DNA from: Pseudoflavonifractor sp. An184
GTDB taxonomy: Bacteria > Bacillota > Clostridia > Oscillospirales > Oscillospiraceae
Direction of reading: 5' to 3'
Assembly (NCBI RefSeq): GCF_002160305.1
Contig: NZ_NFKI01000008.1
Location: 1 to 64,000, forward strand
DNA: 64,000 nucleotides
The position numbers and the translations under genes are program-made. Within the stretch, counting starts at the first letter, position 1. Each line of letters begins with the position of its first letter. The notes below the pieces were generated by a model that saw only the letters and a program-made list of their open reading frames with translations, searched no databases and had not been told where the DNA came from. Below are positions 23,625 through 33,085 of the stretch, one piece after another.

Positions 23625-24584
23625 ATGGAAGAAGTGTTGACCCACAAGCCGGTGCTCCTGGAGGAGTGCATCCAGGCCCTGAACATCCGCCCTGACGGGA
23701 TCTACCTGGACGGGACGCTGGGCCGGGCGGGCCACAGCCGGGAGATCGCCCGGCGGCTGACCACCGGACGGCTCATCTGCGTGGACCGGGACCAGGCGGC
23801 CCTGGACGCGGCCCAGGAGCGGCTGGGGGAGTGGATGGACAAGGTGACCCTGGTCCACAGCAACTTCGACCAGCTGGACGCCATCCTGGACGGGCTCCAT
23901 CTCGCCGGGGTGGACGGGATGCTCTTTGACCTGGGGGTGTCCTCCCCCCAGCTGGACGATGGGGAGCGGGGCTTCTCCTATCGGACCGACGCCCCTCTGG
24001 ACATGCGGATGGACCGCTCCGAGGGCCTCACCGCCGCCCAGGTGGTGAATACCTGGCCCCAGGAGGAGCTGCGGCGCATCCTGTCCCAGTACGGGGAGGA
24101 GCGGTACGCCCCGACCATCGCCGCGGCCATCGTCCGCCGCCGGCAGGAGCGCCCCATTGAGACCACGCTGGAACTGGTGGACGTGATCAAGAGCGGCATG
24201 CCCGCCAGAGCACTGAAAGAGAAGCAGCACCCGGCCAAGCGGAGCTTTCAGGCCATCCGCATCGCCGTCAACGACGAGCTCTCCTCGGTGGACCGGATGA
24301 TCCAGGCCGCCGTGCCCCGGCTGAATCAGGGGGGACGGCTGGCGGTGATCACCTTCCACTCGCTGGAGGACCGGATCGTGAAAACCGGCCTGGCCGCCTT
24401 TGCAAAAGGCTGTACCTGTCCGCCCGACTTCCCGGTGTGTGTGTGCGGGAAGACTCCGGACGTGAAACTGATCTCCCGAAAGCCCATTCTGCCCACGGCG
24501 GAGGAGATCGCGGAAAATTCCCGGGCCCGGAGCGCCAAGCTGCGGGCGGCGGAGAAGCTCAAGCCCCCGGCAGGGAGGGCCTGA
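23625..24584 (+). CDS. rsmH: 16S rRNA (cytosine-1402 N4)-methyltransferase RsmH
   Basis: 319 residues. SAM-binding motif YLDGTLGRAGHSREIARRL, then GMLFDLGVSSPQLDDGERGF and LDMRMD, and the late RLAVITFHSLEDRIVK motif, all diagnostic for RsmH/MraW. A helical insert lies in the middle. It N4-methylates the P-site cytosine of 16S rRNA. Standard position between mraZ and ftsL. Confidence 0.97.
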   Translation: MEEVLTHKPVLLEECIQALNIRPDGIYLDGTLGRAGHSREIARRLTTGRLICVDRDQAALDAAQERLGEWMDKVTLVHSNFDQLDAILDGLHLAGVDGMLFDLGVSSPQLDDGERGFSYRTDAPLDMRMDRSEGLTAAQVVNTWPQEELRRILSQYGEERYAPTIAAAIVRRRQERPIETTLELVDVIKSGMPARALKEKQHPAKRSFQAIRIAVNDELSSVDRMIQAAVPRLNQGGRLAVITFHSLEDRIVKTGLAAFAKGCTCPPDFPVCVCGKTPDVKLISRKPILPTAEEIAENSRARSAKLRAAEKLKPPAGRA

Positions 24585-24627
24585 GCGGGCAGACTGTGGG
24601 ATACCAAGGAGAAACGGAGTGAATGGA

Positions 24628-25185
24628 ATGGCAAGCCGCCGCCGCAACCGACCCTCATACGACACCTATGGAAGCGTAGCCTATGCCCCCGCTTACGACG
24701 GCAGCGCCGTCCGTGCCCCCGGGCGGGAGGATACGCTCCGGCCCAAGCCCAAGGTCCGGCCCCGGGAACGGGAGCGGGCCCTCACCCGGACCCGGGTCCA
24801 GGTGCGGGAGGCGGGGGAGGTCTCTCCCTTCGCGGTGATCGGCTTTCTGGCGGTGGGCATTTTTGCCGCCCTGGTGCTGTGGAGCTACTCCCAGTATATC
24901 GTGACCAGCGACCAGCTGGTGACCATGCGCAGCGAGCTCAGCGACCTGCAGGAGGAGAACGTGCGGCTCTCCGCCCAGTATGAGAAGGTCTTTGACATGG
25001 AGCGCATCCAGGCGGCGGTGGGGGACACCATGGTCCGGCCCACCAACGACCAGATCGTCTATCTGGATCTGTCTGAGCCGGACAGCGTGGTGCTGTACGG
25101 ACAGGAGGAGACCAGCCAGGGGCCCCAGGGGCTGCTGGACGGCCTGAAGGAGCTGTTTGGCGATCTGTTCGCATATTTTCAGTGA
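24628..25185 (+). CDS. ftsL: FtsL-like cell division protein
   Basis: 185 residues, bitopic: a basic, Arg/Pro-rich cytoplasmic part (~1-70), one membrane helix (PFAVIGFLAVGIFAALVLWS), then a coiled coil (QLVTMRSELSDLQEENVRLS) and a short external tail. Length, topology and position between rsmH and the septal PBP mark it as FtsL, which with FtsB/DivIC and FtsQ/DivIB bridges the division machinery; sequence alone is weakly conserved. A GTG at 24619, with a well-placed AAGGAG, is an equally possible start adding three residues. Confidence 0.8.
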   Translation: MASRRRNRPSYDTYGSVAYAPAYDGSAVRAPGREDTLRPKPKVRPRERERALTRTRVQVREAGEVSPFAVIGFLAVGIFAALVLWSYSQYIVTSDQLVTMRSELSDLQEENVRLSAQYEKVFDMERIQAAVGDTMVRPTNDQIVYLDLSEPDSVVLYGQEETSQGPQGLLDGLKELFGDLFAYFQ

Positions 25186-25309
25186 CACAGCCATAAATTG
25201 GAACCATAAAACGCAGGCGGGACAGAGATAAGGGCGCAGGAAGGGAGGCTTTCTTGCGCCCTTCTGGCGCTGATGACGCCTTTGAGCAGAGATACAAGGA
25301 GGGACCAAC

Positions 25310-27781
25310 GTGCAGAATCGACCGCGCTGGGAGCGGGAGGACCGGGACAGCCGGATCGACCGCAACCGGCAGTCCAAGCGCCTGGTATTCCGGCGCTCCC
25401 TGTTTTTGATGCTGGTGTGCGGGGTGGGACTGTTCATTCCGCTGGTGATCCAGCTGTGGACGATCTCCATCCGGGACCACGATTTTTACCAGCAGCGGGC
25501 CACAGATCAGCAGCTGATGGACGTGTCGGTGTCCGCCCACCGGGGGGACATTCTGGACGCCAACGGCGATGTGCTGGCCATGTCGGCCACCGTATACAAC
25601 CTGATTCTGGCCCCCAAGGACCTGATGAACAGCGTGGACCGGAGCGACTATACCGATGAGGAGGGCAACGAGGACGGGGAGGCCTGGAGCGCGGCGGTGC
25701 AGGAGCTGCGGGACGAGATCATCGACGGCCTGATGGCCATCCGCCCCGACCTGGACCGGGCCGATCTGGAGCGGCGAATGGCCAAGGAAAACTCCCAGTA
25801 TGAGGTGCTCCTCACCGAGCTGGAGGAGGAAGAGGCCCAGGCCATCCGCACCTTCATTGAGGAGAACAACACGGGCTATTACCTCTATCTCACCCCCAGC
25901 ACCAAGCGCTACTACCCCTTCGGAGCGCTGGCCTCCCAGGTGCTGGGCTTTGTGAACAGCGAGGGGGGCGTTTACGGCCTGGAGGCGGGCTATGAGAGCA
26001 TTTTAAAGGGCGTCCCCGGCCGGGTGGTCACTGGCCGCACCGCCCAGAACGACGAGCTGTACAACAGCTACTCCAACTATGTGGACGCGGTCAATGGCTA
26101 TAACCTGACCCTGACCATTGACAGCACCATCCAGTCCTATGCCGAGCAGATCCTGGAGAAGGGCATCGCCGCTTACGACGTGCGCAACGGCGGCGTGTGC
26201 ATCGTGGCCAATCCCAAGACCATGGAGATCCTGGCCATGGCCAGCTCCCCGGAGTTTGACCCCAACAACTACTCGGCGATCATGGACAGTCTCCTCCAGG
26301 GCGAGGCCTCGTCCAACGTCCAGGGGATCTATGAGCAGCTCAAGGCGGAGAACGCCCAGAAGCCCGCCGAGGAGCAGCTCACCGACGCGGAGCTCCAGCA
26401 GCAGGCCCAGTCCCAGGCCAATGCCGCCGTCCGGGAGACCCAGTGGCTGAACAAGGGCCTACGGGAGCCCTACGAGCCGGGCTCCACCTTCAAGGCCCTG
26501 GTGCTGGCCGCCGCCCTGGAGGAGGGCGTGGTGAGCGAGAGCGACACTTTCTACTGTCCCGGCTACTATGAGGTCAACGGGGTCCGAATTTACTGTTCGG
26601 AGCGCACCGGAAAGCATGGAAATCAGACTCTGGCGGAGGCGGTGCAGAACTCCTGCAACCCAGCCTTTATGATGATCGGTCAGCGGCTGGGGGCGGAGAA
26701 GTTCTACGACTACTTCGAGGCCTTCGGCATGAAGGAGAAAACCGGCATCGACCTGCCGGGGGAGTTGACCGGCCTGGTGTGGGACCGGGACTATATTACA
26801 TCCCTGGAGGGCTATCTGTCCCTGGCCACCGCCTCCTTTGGACAGCGGTTTACCGTCACCCCCATTCAGATGATTACCGCCTTCTCCGCTGTCATCAACG
26901 GAGGCAATCTGTACCAGCCCTATGTGGTCCAGTCCATCTCCGACGCCAGCGGAGCGGTGATTCAGAATACCGAGCCCACCCTGATCCGCCAGGTGGTGAG
27001 CGAGGAGACCAGCCGGCGCTGCCGGGCCATCCTGGAGACCGTGGTATCCGAGGGCACCGGCGGAAACGCCTATCAGGCGGGCTACCGCATCGGCGGCAAG
27101 ACCGGCTCCTCCGAGACCATTCCCAAGGAGGACGACCGGACCATCGTCTCCTTCATGGGCTTCGCCCCGGCGGACGACCCGGAGATCATCGTGCTCCTGG
27201 CCTACGACAAGCCCCAGCCCGCCTCCCCGGGCAGCAACTGGTCCACCACCGGCGTGTACATCAGCGGCGGCAACATGGCCGCCCCCATGGCCGGCGAGGT
27301 GATCGCCCAGATTCTGGACTATCTGGATGTGGAGAAGCAGTACACGGCGGAGGAGTCCGCCGCCGTGGACGTGACCACCCCCCAGGTGACCGGATACACC
27401 GTGGCCGACGCGGAGGCCAGGCTGAGCAATAAGGGACTGAGCTACCGGACCATCGGGGAGGGGGATGTGGTCACCAGCCAGGTGCCCGCCGCCAACTCCG
27501 CCGTACCGGGCGGGTCCACCGTGATCCTCTACCTGGGCGGAGCCGCCCCCGAGGAGACGGGGACGGTGCCCAACGTGGTGGGACAGAGCTATGAGGCGGC
27601 CAAGAACGCCCTGGAGGCGGCCGGCTTCTTCATGCGGGCCACCGGTACCAGCACCTTCTACACCAACTCCTCCCGGGCCCAGAGCCAGAGCGTGGCCGGC
27701 GGGGAGACCGCGGCCATCGGCACGGTGATCGACGTACAGTTCTCCACCGTGGTGGAGGACGGCTACGCCGGACTGGATTAG
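25310..27781 (+). CDS. Septal class B penicillin-binding protein with PASTA domains (PBP2B/SpoVD type)
   Basis: 823 residues, GTG start behind AAGGAGGG. The basic N-tail and membrane anchor (~30-50) are followed by a dimerisation domain (SVSAHRGDILDANGDVLAMS) and the transpeptidase domain: SxxK as STFK (~390), SCN, and KTGSSE (~598). Two C-terminal PASTA domains (VTGYTVADAEARLSNKGLSY..., VPNVVGQSYEAAKNALEAAG) bind muropeptide or beta-lactam-like ligands. PASTA domains are seen in Bacillus PBP2B and SpoVD; which role this one has, vegetative septum or spore cortex, cannot be told. Confidence 0.93.
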   Translation: MQNRPRWEREDRDSRIDRNRQSKRLVFRRSLFLMLVCGVGLFIPLVIQLWTISIRDHDFYQQRATDQQLMDVSVSAHRGDILDANGDVLAMSATVYNLILAPKDLMNSVDRSDYTDEEGNEDGEAWSAAVQELRDEIIDGLMAIRPDLDRADLERRMAKENSQYEVLLTELEEEEAQAIRTFIEENNTGYYLYLTPSTKRYYPFGALASQVLGFVNSEGGVYGLEAGYESILKGVPGRVVTGRTAQNDELYNSYSNYVDAVNGYNLTLTIDSTIQSYAEQILEKGIAAYDVRNGGVCIVANPKTMEILAMASSPEFDPNNYSAIMDSLLQGEASSNVQGIYEQLKAENAQKPAEEQLTDAELQQQAQSQANAAVRETQWLNKGLREPYEPGSTFKALVLAAALEEGVVSESDTFYCPGYYEVNGVRIYCSERTGKHGNQTLAEAVQNSCNPAFMMIGQRLGAEKFYDYFEAFGMKEKTGIDLPGELTGLVWDRDYITSLEGYLSLATASFGQRFTVTPIQMITAFSAVINGGNLYQPYVVQSISDASGAVIQNTEPTLIRQVVSEETSRRCRAILETVVSEGTGGNAYQAGYRIGGKTGSSETIPKEDDRTIVSFMGFAPADDPEIIVLLAYDKPQPASPGSNWSTTGVYISGGNMAAPMAGEVIAQILDYLDVEKQYTAEESAAVDVTTPQVTGYTVADAEARLSNKGLSYRTIGEGDVVTSQVPAANSAVPGGSTVILYLGGAAPEETGTVPNVVGQSYEAAKNALEAAGFFMRATGTSTFYTNSSRAQSQSVAGGETAAIGTVIDVQFSTVVEDGYAGLD

Positions 27782-27852
27782 ACGGTGTTCCCAAGAGGGC
27801 CGGAAGGCCCAATGCGCAAAATTTAGAGAGAATGAAACCGCACCCGTGAGGG

Positions 27853-29352
27853 GTGACAACTTTGAAGCTGTGGAATCTGCTGCACGGCGTCCCCCTCGCG
27901 GGGGAGCATTTTACCGAGGATATGGAAATTTCTTCCTTATCCTACGACACCCGGACCCTGGAGCCCGGGGCCCTGTTCGTGGCCCTGCCCGGGGCCAGGA
28001 CCGACGGGGCGCGGTTTATCCGGGAGGCTCTGGAAAAGGGGGCGGCCGCCGTCCTGTGTGAGACGCCCCCGGAGGGGGAAGGGCCCTGGCTGGCGACCCC
28101 CGACGCCCGGCGGGCCCTGGCTCTTGCCTCCGCCAACTGGTTCGGCCATCCGGCCCGGAAGCTCACCCTGGTGGGGGTCACCGGCACCAACGGCAAGACC
28201 ACCACCACCTGTCTCATCAAAGACCTGCTGGAGCGGGTGCTGGGGACCAAGGCGGGCCTCATCGGCACCATCGAAAACCAGATCGGCGCCCTTCGCCTTC
28301 CCGCCCACCGCACTACCCCGGAGAGCTACGAGGTTCAGCAGCTGCTGCGGCAGATGGCGGACGCGGGGTGCACCCATGTGGTGATGGAGGTGTCCTCCCA
28401 CGCCCTGGTCCAGCACCGGGTGGAGGGATTGACCTTCGCCGCCGGGGTGTTCACCAATCTCACCCAGGACCACCTGGACTACCACCACACCATGGAGGAG
28501 TACCGGGACGCCAAGGGCCTGCTGTTCCGGCAGTGTGAGACGGCAGTCCTCAATTTGGACGACGAGGCGGGCCGCTGGTACCGGGAGCGGCTCTCCTGCC
28601 CCGTGTTCACCTACTCGGAGAACAAGGACGCCGCCGACCTGACCGCCAAGAATATCCGCCTTTTCCCGGGACATGTGGAGTTCGAGGCGGTGTCCAGACA
28701 GGACATCCAGCGCATCCACCTGCCCATCCCCGGGGGCTTCACCATCTACAACGCCCTGGCCGCCGCCTCCTGCGGACTGTGCCTGGGGCTGGAGCTGGGG
28801 GAGATCGCCGCCGCCCTGCGCTGCGCCCGGGGGGTAAAGGGGCGGGTGGAGGTGGTTCCCACCCCCACCGCCTACACGGTGCTCATCGACTACGCCCACA
28901 GCCCCAACGCCCTGGAGAATGTGCTCCTCACCGCCCGGGACTTTACGGCGGGGCGGCTGGTCTGCCTGTTCGGCTGCGGCGGCGACCGGGACCGGACCAA
29001 GCGGCCCCTCATGGGGGCGGTGGTCCGGGAGCTGGCCGACGTGGCGGTGGTCACCTCCGACAACCCCCGCACCGAGGACCCCTGGGCGATTCTGGAGGAC
29101 ATCCTGGCCGGCATGGGCGGCCCGGGGGGCGAGATCCACATCGAGCCCGACCGGCCCCAGGCCATCCGCTGGGCCCTGGCCCAGGGGCGGCCGGGGGACG
29201 TGATCGTCCTGGCAGGCAAGGGACATGAGACCTATCAGGAGGTAAACGGGGTGCAGTACCCCATGGATGAGCGGGAGATCGTGGCGGAATATTTTGAAAA
29301 ACAGGCCAAGCGGCGGGAAAGGGCTGGAAATTTTCCGGCGGGTGTAGTATAA
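27853..29352 (+). CDS. murE: UDP-MurNAc-L-Ala-D-Glu:meso-diaminopimelate ligase
   Basis: 499 residues. N-terminal UMT domain (SSLSYDTRTLEPGALFVALP), the ATP P-loop GVTGTNGKTTTTCLIKDLL, then TTPESYEVQQLLRQM and MEVSSHALVQHRV, and the C-terminal SDNPRTEDP. The DNPR motif is specific for meso-DAP-adding enzymes, so the wall should be of the DAP type. The start is uncertain: GTG 27853 is very near its GAGGGG site, TTG 27862 is better spaced. Confidence 0.95.
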   Translation: MTTLKLWNLLHGVPLAGEHFTEDMEISSLSYDTRTLEPGALFVALPGARTDGARFIREALEKGAAAVLCETPPEGEGPWLATPDARRALALASANWFGHPARKLTLVGVTGTNGKTTTTCLIKDLLERVLGTKAGLIGTIENQIGALRLPAHRTTPESYEVQQLLRQMADAGCTHVVMEVSSHALVQHRVEGLTFAAGVFTNLTQDHLDYHHTMEEYRDAKGLLFRQCETAVLNLDDEAGRWYRERLSCPVFTYSENKDAADLTAKNIRLFPGHVEFEAVSRQDIQRIHLPIPGGFTIYNALAAASCGLCLGLELGEIAAALRCARGVKGRVEVVPTPTAYTVLIDYAHSPNALENVLLTARDFTAGRLVCLFGCGGDRDRTKRPLMGAVVRELADVAVVTSDNPRTEDPWAILEDILAGMGGPGGEIHIEPDRPQAIRWALAQGRPGDVIVLAGKGHETYQEVNGVQYPMDEREIVAEYFEKQAKRRERAGNFPAGVV

Positions 29353-29416
29353 TACCAGTTTGCCAACCGACCCATTGGCGTGCCCAAGAGAAAGAAAACT
29401 CCTGGAGGTTTGACCG

Positions 29417-30406
29417 ATGACATATATCCTCAGTTTTATTGTGGCCTTTGGCGTCACCGCCATCGCCGGGCAGATCCTGATTCCCATTCTCCGCCGCCTG
29501 AAGGCGGGGCAGTCCATCCGGGAGGATGGGCCCACCTGGCACATGTCCAAGCAGGGCACCCCCACCATGGGCGGCCTGATGTTTATTCTGGGCATTGGAA
29601 TCGCCGTGCTCACCGCCGGCTGGGGGGATCTCCAGAGGGGCCTCCACAACCATCTGGTGGTGTTCCTCTTCGCCCTGGTGTTCGGGGCCATCGGCTTTGT
29701 GGACGATTTTCAGAAGCTGCGCCACCACGCCAACGAGGGGCTGACCGCCCCCCAGAAATTTTTCCTTCAGCTGGCAGCGGCCATTGTGTTTGTCATCCTG
29801 ATGCGCCGGGACGGCTACCTCACCCCGGACCTGTATATCCCCTTCCTGAATGTGGAGATCGTGGGCATCCCCTGGATCGTGTACATGGTCTTTGCCGCCT
29901 TCGTCATGGTGGGGACGGTGAACGCCGTCAACCTCACCGACGGGGTGGACGGCCTGGCCACCGGCGTGACCATCCCGGTGATGCTCTGCTATGTGGCGGT
30001 GTCCGCCTGGTACGGCCGCACCGACCTGGTCATCGTGTCCGCCGCCCTGGCGGGGGGGCTGTCCGCCTTCCTTATCTATAACTTCCACCCGGCCAAGGTG
30101 TTCATGGGGGACACGGGCTCCCTGTTCCTGGGGGGCGCGGTGTGCGGCCTGGCCTTCGCCCTGGACCTGCCCCTGATGATCCCCATTGTGGGACTCATCT
30201 ACGTCCTGGAGGTTCTGTCCGATATTATCCAGGTTGTATACTTCAAAAAGACCGGCGGCAAGCGGTTCTTCCGCATGGCGCCCCTCCACCACCATCTGGA
30301 GATGGGGGGCTGGAGCGAGACCAAGCTGTTCTGCGTCTTTTCCGGGATCACCCTGGTACTGTGCCTGCTGGCGTTCCTGGGGGTCATGAATCGGTATCCC
30401 ATGTAA
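29417..30406 (+). CDS. mraY: Phospho-MurNAc-pentapeptide transferase
   Basis: 329 residues, about ten membrane helices. Catalytic motifs: GTPTMGG near residue 48, FVDDFQKL (the D-D pair), NAVNLTDGVDGLA, FMGDTGSLFLGG and the MAPLHHHLE cytoplasmic loop. It makes lipid I from UDP-MurNAc-pentapeptide and undecaprenyl phosphate. It follows murE directly, whereas murF usually sits between them. Confidence 0.97.
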   Translation: MTYILSFIVAFGVTAIAGQILIPILRRLKAGQSIREDGPTWHMSKQGTPTMGGLMFILGIGIAVLTAGWGDLQRGLHNHLVVFLFALVFGAIGFVDDFQKLRHHANEGLTAPQKFFLQLAAAIVFVILMRRDGYLTPDLYIPFLNVEIVGIPWIVYMVFAAFVMVGTVNAVNLTDGVDGLATGVTIPVMLCYVAVSAWYGRTDLVIVSAALAGGLSAFLIYNFHPAKVFMGDTGSLFLGGAVCGLAFALDLPLMIPIVGLIYVLEVLSDIIQVVYFKKTGGKRFFRMAPLHHHLEMGGWSETKLFCVFSGITLVLCLLAFLGVMNRYPM

Positions 30407-30426
30407 TTGGAAAGCCTTTGCAGGAG

Positions 30427-30460
30427 GGGAATTTCGCCGCCCCGGCGGCGAAATTCCCCG
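30427..30460. repeat. Strong palindrome between mraY and ftsW
   Basis: A near-complete 34-base inverted repeat (30427-30442/30445-30460), GGGGAATTTC outside and GCCGCC/GGCGGC inside, with no T-run after it. A processing or stability hairpin, or a dispersed repeat related in style to the one at 16-44. Confidence 0.5.
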
Positions 30461-30539
30461 GCTAAAAGGCAATACTAATAGTAATCTGTCTGTGGCAAAA
30501 TCCCGTCTGTATCAAAACATGAGAGTAAGGAGGCAGTCC

Positions 30540-31727
30540 ATGGCCCGAAAGCCCAAACGTGATTTGACCGTCGATGAACAGCTGGCCCGGGGCCCTATGG
30601 ACCTGCCCTTCCTGATGCTGGTGCTCCTTCTGCTGGGCATCGGCCTGATTATGATGTTCTCCGCCTCCTACGCCACCGCCTACTACAACGACGGGGACCC
30701 GCTGATCTACATTACCCGTCAGGCCATGTTCGCCGGGGTGGGAGTGGCGGCCATGTATGTGGTCTCCAAGATCAACTACCAGACCTTCCGGTGGATGGCC
30801 CCCATCGCGCTGGTGGGATCTATCTTCCTGCTGATTTTGATCTATACTCCCTTGGGAGTGGAGCACGGCGGCGCCCGCCGGTGGCTGCGGCTGGGCATCG
30901 AGTTTCAGCCCTCGGAGTTCGCTAAAATTTCGGTCATCCTGTTCTTTGCCGCCCGGCTGTGCAAGCGGGACACGGAGAAGCACAAGCGCTATAAAAACCG
31001 CTCCTTTTTTGGCCGGTTCTACAATCTGCTGGACCGGATTGGCTTTATTGAGCTGCTGCCCTACATGGTGATTCTGGGGATCGTGGCTGGCTTGGTGGTC
31101 TTTCAGACCCACCTGTCCGGCGCATTGCTGATCCTGGCGGGAGGCGCGTCGGTGCTCTTTGCCGCTGGTATCCATCTGGGCTGGTTTGCAGCCGGAGGCG
31201 TAGTGGTGCTTCTGATGGGATTGGTAGTCATTGCCCTGAATCCCTACATGCTGGCCCGTATCCAGCTTTGGCAGGGCACATGGGAGGACTTGGCCTATCA
31301 GACCCGGCAGGCCCTGATTGCCATGGGTTCCGGCGGTTTACTGGGGCGTGGGCTGGGCAACAGCATGCAGAAAATGCTTTACATCCCGGAGCCGGAAAAT
31401 GACTTTGTGTTTCCCATTGTGGTGGAGGAACTGGGCTTTTTGGGAGGACTGCTGGTGCTGACCCTGTTTGCCCTGCTGATCCTGCGGGGCTACTGGCTGG
31501 CCCTCCACGCCCGGGATAAGTTCGGGGCGCTGACGGTTGTTGGAATTATCACGCTGTTTGCCGTCCAGGTGTTTCTGAACATCGGGGTGGTCACCAACCT
31601 GATCCCCAACACCGGCATCTCCCTGCCCTTCTTCAGCTACGGCGGCACCGCCCTGATGATCCAGCTGGCGGAGATGGGGATGGTGCTGAGTATCTCCCGG
31701 CAGATCCGGGCGCCGAAAAACGACTGA
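30540..31727 (+). CDS. ftsW: Peptidoglycan polymerase FtsW (SEDS family)
   Basis: 395 residues, start after AAGGAGG (an in-frame extension to 30492 lacks a site). It has ten predicted helices with the SEDS signatures LLLGIGLIMMFSASYATAYY, GARRWLRLGIEFQPSEFAKI, a PEPENDFVFPIVVEELGF loop and the final NTGISLPFFSYGGTALMIQL. It polymerises lipid II at the septum with its class B PBP partner. FtsW, RodA and SpoVE share these motifs; FtsW is chosen from the gene's place in the division cluster. Confidence 0.92.
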   Translation: MARKPKRDLTVDEQLARGPMDLPFLMLVLLLLGIGLIMMFSASYATAYYNDGDPLIYITRQAMFAGVGVAAMYVVSKINYQTFRWMAPIALVGSIFLLILIYTPLGVEHGGARRWLRLGIEFQPSEFAKISVILFFAARLCKRDTEKHKRYKNRSFFGRFYNLLDRIGFIELLPYMVILGIVAGLVVFQTHLSGALLILAGGASVLFAAGIHLGWFAAGGVVVLLMGLVVIALNPYMLARIQLWQGTWEDLAYQTRQALIAMGSGGLLGRGLGNSMQKMLYIPEPENDFVFPIVVEELGFLGGLLVLTLFALLILRGYWLALHARDKFGALTVVGIITLFAVQVFLNIGVVTNLIPNTGISLPFFSYGGTALMIQLAEMGMVLSISRQIRAPKND

Positions 31728-31734
31728 GGGAAAT

Positions 31735-31821
31735 GAAGAATTAAGAATGAAGAATTGGGTGACTGTCTCCCAAGCAGGTTTGAACGTATACGGCGGTGAG
31801 AGAATTCCTAATTCCTAATTC
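31735..31821. repeat. Short AT-rich inverted-repeat element between ftsW and murG
   Basis: GAAGAATTAAGAATGAAGAA begins at 31735; a partly complementary GAATTCCTAATTCCTAATTC lies at 31802-31821. The left block is the reverse complement of the repeat at 22234-22267, so the two loci share a small dispersed element. Confidence 0.5.
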
Positions 31822-31836
31822 AAACGAGGTGTTTGC

Positions 31837-32958
31837 ATGAACATTCTGTTTACCTGTGGCGGGACGGCCGGGCATGTGAATCCGGCGGTGGCCCTGGCCC
31901 GCATCTTTCAGGAGCGCAACCCGGGCTGCCGGGTGCTCTTTGTGGGGGCGGACGGGGGGATGGAGACCCGTCTGGTGCCCAAGGAGGGCTATCCCATCGA
32001 GACGGTGACCATCACCAACTTCCACCGCTCTCTGGCCCCGGCGGACATCGCCCACAACTTTGGGACCCTGATGAACATGCAGAAGTCCAAGGGGCAGGCC
32101 CGGCGCATTCTGGACGATTTCAAGCCCGACCTGGTGGTGGGCACCGGGGGCTACGCCTCCTTCCCCGTGGTCAAGGAGGCCGCCCGCCGGAAGATCCCCA
32201 CCGCCGTCCACGAGTCCAACGCCGTCCCCGGCCTCACCACCAAGGCCCTGAGCAAGGTGGTGGACTGTGTGATGGTGGGCTTTGAGGAGAGCCGCGCCCA
32301 CTACGACCACCCGGAGCGGGTGGTGGTCACCGGCACCCCGGTGCGGGGGGACTTCTTCCGCTACACCCGGCAGGAGGCCCGGGAGAAGCTGGGCCTGGCC
32401 GACGGCCGGCCCCTGCTCCTGTCCTACTGGGGGTCCCTGGGGGCGGAGGTGATGAACCGCCGCATGGTGGACTTCCTGGAGCGGGAGGCGAAGGAGGGCG
32501 CTCCCTTCCGCCACATCCACGGGGCGGGCCGGGACTTCGCCTGGATGCAGGAGGAGCTGCTCCGCCGGGGCGTGAAGCTGGAGGGCACCGGCATCGAGGT
32601 GCGGGAGTATATCTACGACATGCCCCTGGTGATGGCGGCCGCCGACGTGGTGGTGTGCCGGGCGGGGGCCTCCACCATCTCGGAGCTCACCGCCATTGCC
32701 AAGCCGTCCATCCTGGTGCCCTCTCCCAACGTCACCGCCAACCACCAGGAGAAGAACGCCCGGGTGCTGTCCGGGCAGGGGGCGGCGGTGCTGCTGCTGG
32801 AGAAGGACTGCCCCGGCATGGAGCTCTACGACCAGGCCTCCGCCCTGCTGCGGGACCCGGCCAGGCGGGATTCCATGATCCGGGCCCTGAACTCCATGGC
32901 GGTGCCCGATGCGGGGGAGAAGATCTATCAGACCCTGGCGGGTCTTTTGAAAAAGTAG
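31837..32958 (+). CDS. murG: UDP-GlcNAc:lipid I GlcNAc transferase MurG
   Basis: 373 residues, GT-B fold. N-terminal glycine loop FTCGGTAGHVNPAVALA, then the second G-loop GTGGYASFPVV, and in the C-terminal domain CRAGASTISELTAIAKPSIL with VPSPNVTANHQEKNA for UDP-GlcNAc binding. It makes lipid II at the inner membrane face. A GAGGTG site precedes the ATG. Confidence 0.96.
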   Translation: MNILFTCGGTAGHVNPAVALARIFQERNPGCRVLFVGADGGMETRLVPKEGYPIETVTITNFHRSLAPADIAHNFGTLMNMQKSKGQARRILDDFKPDLVVGTGGYASFPVVKEAARRKIPTAVHESNAVPGLTTKALSKVVDCVMVGFEESRAHYDHPERVVVTGTPVRGDFFRYTRQEAREKLGLADGRPLLLSYWGSLGAEVMNRRMVDFLEREAKEGAPFRHIHGAGRDFAWMQEELLRRGVKLEGTGIEVREYIYDMPLVMAAADVVVCRAGASTISELTAIAKPSILVPSPNVTANHQEKNARVLSGQGAAVLLLEKDCPGMELYDQASALLRDPARRDSMIRALNSMAVPDAGEKIYQTLAGLLKK

Positions 32959-33047
32959 GGGCGGCGTTCCGCCGCCTGCCGCCCGGGTGGGAGTCCCGCG
33001 GGCGGCCTGTCCCTGAGAGGGGAAACCAATTTTTGCGTTTGGGCATA

Positions 33048-33084
33048 GGATAGCCTGAATCCAACATATAATTGGAGGCTATCC
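33048..33084 (+). promoter_or_regulatory. Hairpin covering the murA ribosome binding site
   Basis: GGATAGCCT (33048-33056) is perfectly complementary to AGGCTATCC (33076-33084). The right arm includes part of the Shine-Dalgarno GGAGG (33074-33078) and ends one base before the ATG. Folded, it would hide the ribosome site of murA. Confidence 0.55.
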
Positions 33085-33085
33085 C

